Shown one piece after another: positions 34,680 through 42,158 of a stretch of DNA of 61,082 nt; within the stretch, counting starts at the first letter, position 1, and each line of letters begins with the position of its first letter. A model generated the notes under the pieces. That model did not search any database. It saw nothing but the letters and a program-made list of their open reading frames with translations, and was not told the origin of the DNA. Both the position numbers and the translations under genes were made by a program. Source of the stretch: Acidimicrobiales bacterium (GTDB lineage Bacteria > Actinomycetota > Acidimicrobiia > Acidimicrobiales > Iamiaceae); NCBI GenBank assembly GCA_030448105.1, contig JAUJNP010000004.1, positions 30,959-92,040 on the forward strand, given 5' to 3'.

Positions 34680-36419
34680 GTGGCGAACGGCCTCACCATG
34701 ACGAGGTCCGCCGGGTCCTCCGCCGTTGAATCGAACCGCGGACGCAGCCGCCCACGGGCCCTCCTGGGCTGGGCGCTGCTCGCCATCCCCGTCGGCCTGA
34801 TGGTCGAGCGGGCGTGGGCTTTCCGGTGGGTCGCCGACGACGGGTTCATCCACCTGCGCGTCGTGGACCAGCTCCTCGCTGGCAACGGCCCGGTGTTCAA
34901 CGCCGGCCAGCGGGTGGAGGCGTCCACCAGCCCGCTGTGGGTCTTCATCCTGGCCGTCGCCGACCTGGTCCTGCCGGTCCGGCTCGAGTGGATCGCAGTC
35001 CTCCTGGGCATCGGCCTCACGGTGACGGGCATCGCGTTCGCCTTGGCAGGTTCGAAGGCGCTGATCGCGAAGGGCCCGGCCGGTCGCCTGCACCTGCCGC
35101 TCGGCGCTCTGGTGTACGTGGCGGTGACCCCGGCGTGGATCTACGCGTCGTCCGGCCTGGAAGGAGGTTTGGTCCTGGCCTGGCTCGGCGCGTGCCTCCT
35201 GGTCCTGGCGCGGTGGTCGCGGGCCGAGAGGCGCTTCGGGGCGCCGGCCGCAGTGCTCATCGGGCTCGGGCCGCTCATCCGGCCGGAGCTCGCACTGTTC
35301 ACCGCCGCCTTCGCCCTCGCCGTGCTCGCCTCCGACTGGCGCGACCAGTCGTGGTCGAACCGCACCCGGCTCCTGGTCGGGTTCTTCGCCCTCCCGCTCG
35401 CGTACCAAGTCTTCCGGATGGGGTACTACGGCAGCCTCGTGCCGAACACGGCGATCGCCAAGGAGGCCGGGCGGTCCTCGTGGGCCGCCGGCTGGCGTTA
35501 CCTGCGGGCTTTCACGGATCCCTACGCCGTCTGGCTGCCGCTGGGTGTGCTCGCCCTCGGCGCCTACCGACCGATGGTGCGCGACCTGCACCGGCGCGGC
35601 AACCGCCGCGGGCTCGCCGTGGTGGTCGCGTTCGTCGCCGCGGCCGCCGCCGGTTCGCTGTTCGTGGTGAAGGTCGGCGGTGACTGGATGCAGGCCCGCC
35701 TCCTGCTGCCTTACCTGTTCGCCCTGGTCGCGCCGGTAGCGGTGGTCCCGCTACGCCGACGGACCGCGGTGGCGCTCCTCGTAGTGCCCTGGGCGCTCGT
35801 GGCCGGGCTGTTCCTCCGCACCAACGTGGACAACACGATCGTCGCGAGGCGCAACCAGGTGACGCTCGCGGACTACGGATGGACGTCGACGCACCCCGAA
35901 CAGGTCGCCGACGCCGAGGGCGGCTTCTTCTACGGGGGGGTCCGGCTGCCGGCCGAGCCCATCGCCGGCCGGCGGAGCGTGCACGCCGCCTACGGCATCG
36001 GCGTCTCCGGGTACGGGCTGGGGACGGACGTCTTCGTGCTGGACGTGCTCGGCCTCGCCGATCCGGTCACCGCCCACCTCGAGATCCACCGGCGGGCCGT
36101 GCCGGGGCACGAGAAGCCGCTCCCTCCGCCGTGGATCGTCGCCACCGGTACGGAGCCCGGCTCCGACCTCGACGAGGAGGACTTTCCGTTCCCGCTCGTT
36201 CTCGTGGCGCCGCTCGACGACCCCGACCGGGCCCCCTTCGACGAACGGGTGGCCACGGCACGGGCGACCCTCGAGTGCCCCCGGCTCCGGGAGCTCCGCG
36301 CCTCCTACTCCGAGCCCCTCACCGTGAGGCGGTTCCTCGACAACGTCGTCGACTCCTGGTCCAACACCTCCCTGCGCATCCCGGCCGAGCCCGCGGACGC
36401 CGCCGCCGAGCTCTGCTGA
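34680..36419 (+). CDS. aftB: AftB-like terminal beta-(1->2)-arabinofuranosyltransferase
   Basis: A 579-residue GT-C enzyme. The sequence tracks mycobacterial AftB (Rv3805c) as I recall it over its full length: RWVADDGFIHLRVVDQLLAG followed by NGPVFNAGQRVEASTSPLW (residues 49-85, with the candidate catalytic Asp pair at 53-54), LGALVYVAVTPAW with SSGLEGGLVLAWLG, YQVFRMGYYGSLVPNTAIAK near 243-262, and the C-terminal ECPRLRELRASYSEPLTVRR / FLDNVVDS. About 10 helices precede a ~190-residue outer domain. AftB adds the terminal arabinofuranose of arabinan from decaprenyl-phosphoryl-arabinose. Annotation pipelines may call such proteins ZomB-like. GTG 34680 follows a leaderless promoter; an ATG at 34698 is an alternative. 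The next gene begins 10 bases downstream. Confidence 0.88.
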   Translation: MANGLTMTRSAGSSAVESNRGRSRPRALLGWALLAIPVGLMVERAWAFRWVADDGFIHLRVVDQLLAGNGPVFNAGQRVEASTSPLWVFILAVADLVLPVRLEWIAVLLGIGLTVTGIAFALAGSKALIAKGPAGRLHLPLGALVYVAVTPAWIYASSGLEGGLVLAWLGACLLVLARWSRAERRFGAPAAVLIGLGPLIRPELALFTAAFALAVLASDWRDQSWSNRTRLLVGFFALPLAYQVFRMGYYGSLVPNTAIAKEAGRSSWAAGWRYLRAFTDPYAVWLPLGVLALGAYRPMVRDLHRRGNRRGLAVVVAFVAAAAAGSLFVVKVGGDWMQARLLLPYLFALVAPVAVVPLRRRTAVALLVVPWALVAGLFLRTNVDNTIVARRNQVTLADYGWTSTHPEQVADAEGGFFYGGVRLPAEPIAGRRSVHAAYGIGVSGYGLGTDVFVLDVLGLADPVTAHLEIHRRAVPGHEKPLPPPWIVATGTEPGSDLDEEDFPFPLVLVAPLDDPDRAPFDERVATARATLECPRLRELRASYSEPLTVRRFLDNVVDSWSNTSLRIPAEPADAAAELC

Positions 36420-36429
36420 GCACGGCTCC

Positions 36430-38244
36430 TTGACGGTGTCCCCGCCGAGTCCTCGCCGATGGTGGGCGCTCCTCGTCATCGGTGCCGTCCTGGTCGTGCC
36501 CCTGTTCGTCACCCTGGTGGCCGTTCGCCAGCCCCAGTGGTACCCGGTGCACGACGAGGCCCTTGCCGAGCTCAAGGTGCGCGACGTCTGGAGCCGCCAC
36601 CCGCCGCTCGTGGGACTGGCCGGCCGGATCGGCAAGATCGGAGAAGAGCAGGGGAGCCATCCTGGTCCCCTGGCCTTCTACGTCATGGCCGTCCCCCACC
36701 GCCTCCTCGGCGACAGCTCCTGGGGCTTCCAGGCCTCCACGGTCCTCCTACAGGCCTCGGCCGTCGGGGTGGCGTTGTGGCTCGCCCATCGTCGCGGCGG
36801 CCTGCGGTTCACCTTGGCGGTGGCCGCCGCCCTGGCGGTGCTAATGCGCGCCTACGGCGCCGGCGTCCTCGCCGAACCATGGCTGCCCTACCTCCCGCTC
36901 GTGTGGTTCGTCGTGTTCCTCCTCGCCATCTGGGCCGTCCTCGACCGCGACCTCCTGGCCCTCCCGGCGGTGGTGCTGGCCGGCTCCCTGTGCGCCCAGA
37001 CCCACGTCTCCTACGGCCTCGTCGTCGGCGCCGGCGTGACCATCGCGGGGGTGGCGGCGGTCCGACAGCTCTGGCTCGGGCGCGGACGCGAACCGGATCC
37101 CACCCGGCGACGGGACCGCTGGACGGTCGCCGCCGCCGCCACCCTCGGCCTCCTCGCGTGGCTGCCGCCCCTCGCCGACCAGCTGGGATCGGGGCAGGGC
37201 AACCTGACGAGGATCCTCGCGCACTTCCGCAGCCCTCCGGAGGCGCCCTTCGGGATGGCGAAGGGGTTCGAGCTTCTGCTCGTGCTCCTCGATCCGTGGC
37301 GACTGGTGGCCAACCGGGGCCCGATCGACGGCTTCCCGACGACCGGCTCCGTGCTTCCCGGGGCCGCACTCCTCCTCGGCCTGGCGGGTGCCGCGGTGGT
37401 GGCCTGGCGCCTCGGCCTGCGTTCGCTCCTGCGGCTCCAGCTCCTGTTGGGCGCCACCGTGGGGATGGCGGGCCTCTCGCTCGGCCGGATCATCGGCCCG
37501 GCCTGGAACTACCTGACCTTGTTCGTCTGGAGCCTCACCGCCCTCGTGCTCCTGGCCGTGCTCTGGAGCGGAGCCGCCGCCCTCGGCCGGGCCCGCCCTC
37601 GCCTGCCCGTGGTCGGTGTCGGCACGGCCGGCGCCGTCGTCGTCCTCGTCGTCGCTGCGTCCCTGCTCGCCTTCGACGGCGCGCGGGTCGACCCCCCCTC
37701 ACCCCGCCTCTCGAGGCTCGTTGCGGCGATGGCGCCCGGGACGGCGGCGGGGTTGGCGCGCGGTGACCTGCCGGGTGGCGGTCGCGCCGGGCGGTATCTC
37801 GTGACCTACACCGACCCCGTGAACAGCGGCTACCCCACGTTCGGCCTGCTCGACGAGCTGGACCGCCGCGGGTTCGACGTGGGGTTCGCTCCCTACTTCC
37901 GCGCCGCGGTGGGCGCGCACCGCGTCGTGCGGCCCGGTGACGCCACCGGCGAGATCCACGTGGCCGTCGGGCGTGACATCGGCGTGTGGCGGGCTCGTCG
38001 GGGAGCGGTGGAGGTCGCGTACCACGACCCCCGTAGCGCGGCCGACCGGGCGGAGCAACGGCGCATCGAGGCCGAGCTGGCCCGTGCCCTGGGCGTCGAC
38101 CGCGGCGCCGGCCCTGCCCCCGGCATCGAGGACCCGCCAGTCGCCAGCCCTGACCCCCGGGTGCGCTCCCTCCAGGTCGACGCCCGGGCTCGCCTCGCCG
38201 AGATCGGCCTTCCGACGGCCGTGTTCGTCGCCCCGGCTACCTGA
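36430..38244 (+). CDS. Polytopic GT-C-like membrane protein, paralogue family A
   Basis: A 604-residue family A member. Signatures shared with 17763-19766 and 23078-24895 are PQWYPVHDEALAELKVRDVW, HPPLVGLAGRIGKIG, GSHPGPLAFYVMA, SLCAQTHVSYGLVV, GQGNLTRILAHFRSPPEAPF, and the C-terminal GLPTAVFVAPAT. It is the most diverged of the three and lies directly after aftB, which suggests it acts in the same arabinan-related pathway. The start is TTG 36430 or GTG 36436; no Shine-Dalgarno sequence is visible, so translation is probably coupled to aftB. About 11 helices precede a C-terminal outer domain of ~200 residues. Confidence 0.84.
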   Translation: MTVSPPSPRRWWALLVIGAVLVVPLFVTLVAVRQPQWYPVHDEALAELKVRDVWSRHPPLVGLAGRIGKIGEEQGSHPGPLAFYVMAVPHRLLGDSSWGFQASTVLLQASAVGVALWLAHRRGGLRFTLAVAAALAVLMRAYGAGVLAEPWLPYLPLVWFVVFLLAIWAVLDRDLLALPAVVLAGSLCAQTHVSYGLVVGAGVTIAGVAAVRQLWLGRGREPDPTRRRDRWTVAAAATLGLLAWLPPLADQLGSGQGNLTRILAHFRSPPEAPFGMAKGFELLLVLLDPWRLVANRGPIDGFPTTGSVLPGAALLLGLAGAAVVAWRLGLRSLLRLQLLLGATVGMAGLSLGRIIGPAWNYLTLFVWSLTALVLLAVLWSGAAALGRARPRLPVVGVGTAGAVVVLVVAASLLAFDGARVDPPSPRLSRLVAAMAPGTAAGLARGDLPGGGRAGRYLVTYTDPVNSGYPTFGLLDELDRRGFDVGFAPYFRAAVGAHRVVRPGDATGEIHVAVGRDIGVWRARRGAVEVAYHDPRSAADRAEQRRIEAELARALGVDRGAGPAPGIEDPPVASPDPRVRSLQVDARARLAEIGLPTAVFVAPAT

Positions 38245-38256
38245 GCACGAGCGCTC

Positions 38257-38396
38257 GACGTAGAACCCGCCGAGCGGATGATGCTGGGTGAGGTCGAGCC
38301 GGCCGGCGCTCAGCATCCAGAGGAAGGGGACCGCCGCCAGCAGCGCTCCGACCAGGCACCCACCGAAGAACCGCCGCCGATCGGCCTGCAGCTCGG
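38257..38396 (-). pseudogene. Relic of the 32500-34560 membrane-protein gene
   Basis: Read on the minus strand, this stretch encodes RRRFFGGCLVGALLAAVPFL, then WMLSAGRLDLTQHHPLGGFY, nearly the same as the N-terminal region of the protein at 32500-34560. Aligned by eye, about 15 of 97 bases differ. There is no usable start codon in frame upstream, and homology stops abruptly near 38257, where the frame runs into the antisense of the family A gene. Only about 45 of 686 codons remain, so it is a duplicated and truncated fragment. It abuts the stop codon of the acyltransferase gene. Confidence 0.85.
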
Positions 38397-40218
38397 TCAG
38401 CGCGGCCGGCCGGGCGCCCTGCGGACCGCCTCCAGCACCCAGCGGGCCACGATGCGTGCCCCCTCGCCCCGGAAGTGGATCCCGTCGGGCCGCAGCACCG
38501 CCGCCGGCTCCTCGGCCGCCACCCGGCGGGTGATGGCGTTGACGCAGTCGGTGCGCTCGAAGCGCACATCGGAAGCGCCGAAGAGCCGGGAGTACGGCGC
38601 GGTCACCACGGCCACGGTGGCCCCACGGCCGCCGAGCCGGCGCACGGCGGCACGCAGGCCGTCGCGGTAGCGGTCGTCGTAGGCGGGGGTGCAGGGGTGC
38701 AGCCAGCGGCCGGCGTACTCCGCCTCCCCGTCGCCCGGGGGAGCGAAGGCGAGCACCACGATGTCGGGGTCGAACACCGCCACGTCATCGGCCCACCGGG
38801 CCCCGCAGTCGAGCGGTGACTCCGAGTACACCTTGCCGTCGCCTCCCCGGAGCCGGCTCGCGCCGTGGGGAAAGCCGCAGCCCGGGGGAGCAGCGCGGTA
38901 CACGGCGAGGGGCGGGTCGGTGCGCAGCTCGTCGAAGGCGCGGCCGAGGTACAGGCCGACGGAGTCCCCCTCCACGAGGATCCGTGGCGCGCCCGCCGGC
39001 GCGGTGGCCACCTCCCGCCGCGCCTCGGCGCGGCGATCGCGGCGCACGTTGGCCGCCTCCGCCGCCGGCACGCCGTGCCGGGTGACCACGAGGAGCCCGG
39101 CCACGAGCACCGCGGCCGAGGCCAGGCCGGCGAGCCGGAGCGACGGCGCCCGGAACTGCCCCCGCCTCACCGGGCGCTCGAGCACCACATAGGAGACGGT
39201 GGCCACGGCCAGGGTCACCAGCACCCGGATGGCCACGAGGGCCCACCCCCGCTGCCCGGTGCGGGCCTCGTCGAGCACCAGGTAGAGCGGCCAGTGCCAG
39301 AGGTACACCCCGTAGCTGATGATCCCGAGGCCCCGGAGGGGAGCGGCGGCGAGGAGGTGGGACAGCACCCCCGGCTGGGGGTGGGCCGCCGCCGCCAACA
39401 CGACCGCGGTGGCGAGCGCCAGCGCGAACAGGCCGCCGCGGTACAGCCCGTCGGCCTGGCCCGGCACCGCGGCCCACGCCACGGCCAAGGACCACCACGC
39501 CGACCATCCCGCTCGCCTCGAGCACCTGCCGGCCGGCGCCGCTGCGCACCTCCCCCCGCCAGGCCAGCCAGGCCGCCAGCGTGGCCCCCACCAGGATGGA
39601 GGCCACCCGCGTGTCGGTGCCGAAGTACACCCGAGTGGGGTCACCCGGGCGGTGCAGCACCGCCATCCACAGGGCCGAGGCGACCGCCCCGACACCGGCC
39701 ACGACGAGGACGGCGGGTGCCGCCGACCGGCCACGACGGATCGCCACCGCCCCGACCACCAGCGGCCAGCCGAGGTAGAACTGCTCCTCGATGGCGAGGC
39801 TCCACGTGTGCTGGAGCGGCGACGGCGTGGTGAACAGCTGCCAGTAGTCCACGGACCCGATCACCGCCCGCCAGTTGGCCACGTAGGCGAGAGTGGCCAG
39901 GCCGTCGCCCCGGATCCGGTCGAGCTCCTCGGGGGCGGCCAGCCAGTGGGCGTAGGCGACCACCGCCAGCAGCACGAGCGCGAGGGCGGGGAGGAGGCGC
40001 CGGGCCCGCCGGGCCCAGAAGGCGCGCAGGTCGACGCGTCCCTCGGAGGCCACCTCGCCCAGGAGGAGGGAGGTTATGAGGAACCCGGAGAGCACGAAGA
40101 AGAGGTCGACGCCGAGGTACCCGCCGGTCAGGTGGCCGGCGTGGAACAGCAGGACGGCGGCGACGGCCAGGCCCCGCAGCCCGTCGAGCGCGGGGATGTG
40201 GCGCAGTCGTTGGGGCAA
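38397..40218 (-). pseudogene. Acyltransferase-3/SGNH O-acetyltransferase, one frame break
   Basis: OafA-type two-domain O-acyltransferase. The 5' frame (40218 to about 39490) starts at TTG with GGAGG 4 bases upstream and carries HIPALDGLRGLAVAAVLLFH, LGVDLFFVLSGFLIT and TWSLAIEEQFYL, the hallmark motifs of membrane acyltransferase 3. The 3' frame (from about 39490 to 38397) continues with ISYGVYLWHWPLYLVLDEAR and ends in an SGNH hydrolase domain with ILVEGDSVGLYLG and the catalytic DGIHFRGEG. A single indel near 39490 joins them into about 607 codons. Its probable role is to acetylate a surface glycan: the membrane part moves the acyl group outward and SGNH transfers it. Break by sequencing error is as likely as mutation. 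Confidence 0.85.
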
Positions 40219-40286
40219 GCGACCTCCGCCCGCGGTGGACGAGGACGGCCGCCGGCGGGCACGCGGGGCCGGGGCCGTGAGGTCGG

Positions 40287-40327
40287 TAATCTACCGGCGG
40301 GGTGGCGCACGTGCCGGTGTCGCCACC
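40287..40327 (+). promoter_or_regulatory. -10 box TAATCT plus 5'-UTR hairpin
   Basis: TAATCT (40287-40292) lies about 45 bases before ATG 40337. Between them, ggtggcg (40301-40307) and cgccacc (40321-40327) form a 7-bp hairpin with a 13-base loop, placed just before the start of a family B gene. This is one of the few non-leaderless arrangements here and could be a control hairpin. Confidence 0.4.
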
Positions 40328-40336
40328 GAGATTCCG

Positions 40337-42073
40337 ATGGTGAGCACCGAACCCCGCCCCGATCATGCCGCCACCGTCGGCGCACCGGACGATGCCGGTG
40401 CCGCGCCCGGCTCGCGGACCCGCACGGGCGCGGCCGTCGCCATCGTCGCCCTCGCCGTGGCCCTTCCCCTCCGAGAGCTGTTCCGCCACCAGGGAGCGCC
40501 GATGGAGGAGGGCTTCATGCTCACCTTCCCGGAGATGGTGCTCCACGGGCAGGTTCCCAACCGCGACTTCCTCCACCTCTACGGCCCCGGCAGCCTCTGG
40601 GTCCTGGCCGGCGCCTACAAGGTGTTCGGCGTCTCCCTGGCCACCGAGCGAACCGTGGGCCTGCTGCAGCACCTCGGGCTGGTCTTCGGCCTCTTCACCC
40701 TGGTGCTTCCGTGGGGTCGGCGGCTGGCCACCTCGTGCGCCCTGGTCGCCGTGCTCATCACCCTGTTCCCCGTGGGCCTGGCCGCCATGGCCTGGAACGG
40801 TGCCGTCGCCCTCGCCGTCGGAGGCCTGGTGGCTGGCCTGGGGGCGCTGCGTCACGCCGATGAGCGGTGGCCCCACCGGGGCGCCGCCCCCGCCTCCACC
40901 CGGCGGCTCGCCATCGCCGGGCTGTTGGCCGGCCTCGCACTGCTGTACCGACCGGACCTGGTGGTGGCGGTGGCCCTCGGCTTCGGCGCGCTGGCGTGGA
41001 ACGTCGACCGGCGCCTCGGTCGGCGCCGGCTCAGACCGCTGCTCGCGGGAGCGGTGGTCGGCGTGGCGCCCTACCTCGTGCACGCAGCCATGGCCGGTCC
41101 CGGCCACGCGCTCCGCGGCATGGTGCTCGACCCGGTGTTCAAGCTCCGTGGTGGCCGTAGCCTCCCGGTGCCCCCCTCCCTCGACACCCTCGACGGCGCC
41201 CTCCACAAGGTGGCGCGCCTGGTGCTGGCGCCCTGGCCGCTGCCTCACCTCGACGAGCCGTTGCAGGTGTTCGCGTGGTTCTTCGCCCTGGTCGGGGCGG
41301 CCTTGCTCGTCGCCGGCATGGGGGTGGCCGCCATCCGCCGGGATCCGACGTCGGCCCGGGCCCAGACGCTGCTGTGCGTGGGCCTGTTCGGCCTCGGCCT
41401 CCTGCCCCAGGCCCTCCAACGGCCCGACCCCACCCACCTGGGGTGGGTGAGTGCCGTCGTGATCGGGTTCCTGCCGGTGGCGGCGTACGAGGCGTTGCGC
41501 CGCCCCCTGCGTTCGCTGGCGCCCGGCACACGGGCGCTGGTGGCGGGCGGCTTGGTGCTGGCCGCCCTCATCGCCTTCGTGCCGTTCTTCACCGCCCGTT
41601 CCTACGTGGAGCTCACTCGCCAGTCCTTCGGCAAGGACGCTCAGCGGGCCTCGGTGCGCAACGACGGCCGCACGTTCTGGCTGGGGCGGGGGCCCGCCAT
41701 CGGCGAGCTGCAGGCCGCGGTCGACGACCTCGACCGCATGGCGGCGCCCGAGGATCGAGTGATCGTGGGGCCCGCCGACCTGCGCTACACCCACTACAGC
41801 GACGCCTACCTGTACTTCCTCCTGCCCGACCAGCGCCCGGGCACGGCCTACGTGGAGATGGACCCCGGGGTGGCCAACGCCGGGGACTCCGGCCTGGCCG
41901 ACGAGCTGCGGCGGGCCGACTGGTTCGTGGCCAGCCACATCTGGGACCAGTGGGACGAGGACAACGACTCCAAGGACGCCGGCTCGGACGAGCCCAACCG
42001 GGTGGTCCGCGACCGGTACTGCCTGGTGGAGGACTACGGCGACTTCGTCCTCCTCTACCGGCGCTGCCGGTGA
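40337..42073 (+). CDS. Polytopic GT-C-like membrane protein, paralogue family B
   Basis: A 578-residue protein with about 11 helices and a C-terminal outer domain of ~170 residues. It is a clear paralogue of 48420-50075, sharing MEEGFMLTFPEM, PNRDFLHLYGPGSLWVLAG, LAWNGAVALALG-like helices, LALLYRPDLVVAVAL, KLRGGRSLPVPPS, PQALQRPDPTH, YSDAYLYFLLP and VEMDPGVAN. PNRDF in the first loop could supply the GT-C acidic residue. The substrate is unknown. ATG 40337 is the first start that does not add an Arg/Pro-rich, antisense-looking leader. It is divergent from the acyltransferase gene and upstream of the spermidine-synthase-like gene. Confidence 0.84.
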   Translation: MVSTEPRPDHAATVGAPDDAGAAPGSRTRTGAAVAIVALAVALPLRELFRHQGAPMEEGFMLTFPEMVLHGQVPNRDFLHLYGPGSLWVLAGAYKVFGVSLATERTVGLLQHLGLVFGLFTLVLPWGRRLATSCALVAVLITLFPVGLAAMAWNGAVALAVGGLVAGLGALRHADERWPHRGAAPASTRRLAIAGLLAGLALLYRPDLVVAVALGFGALAWNVDRRLGRRRLRPLLAGAVVGVAPYLVHAAMAGPGHALRGMVLDPVFKLRGGRSLPVPPSLDTLDGALHKVARLVLAPWPLPHLDEPLQVFAWFFALVGAALLVAGMGVAAIRRDPTSARAQTLLCVGLFGLGLLPQALQRPDPTHLGWVSAVVIGFLPVAAYEALRRPLRSLAPGTRALVAGGLVLAALIAFVPFFTARSYVELTRQSFGKDAQRASVRNDGRTFWLGRGPAIGELQAAVDDLDRMAAPEDRVIVGPADLRYTHYSDAYLYFLLPDQRPGTAYVEMDPGVANAGDSGLADELRRADWFVASHIWDQWDEDNDSKDAGSDEPNRVVRDRYCLVEDYGDFVLLYRRCR

Positions 42074-42104
42074 CCGGGATCACCGGCCACACCGTGGGGG
42101 CCGC

Positions 42105-42110
42105 TACCGT
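42105..42110 (+). promoter_or_regulatory. -10 hexamer TACCGT
   Basis: TACCGT about 48 bases before GTG 42159, which has its own Shine-Dalgarno sequence (AGGAG at 42150-42154, 4 bases from the start). This is the best ribosome-binding site in the region and so an exception to the leaderless pattern. Confidence 0.4.
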
Positions 42111-42158
42111 CTGGGCCGGCCCCCCACACGGGCCCCTTCCCTCGAAAGCAGGAGACCT

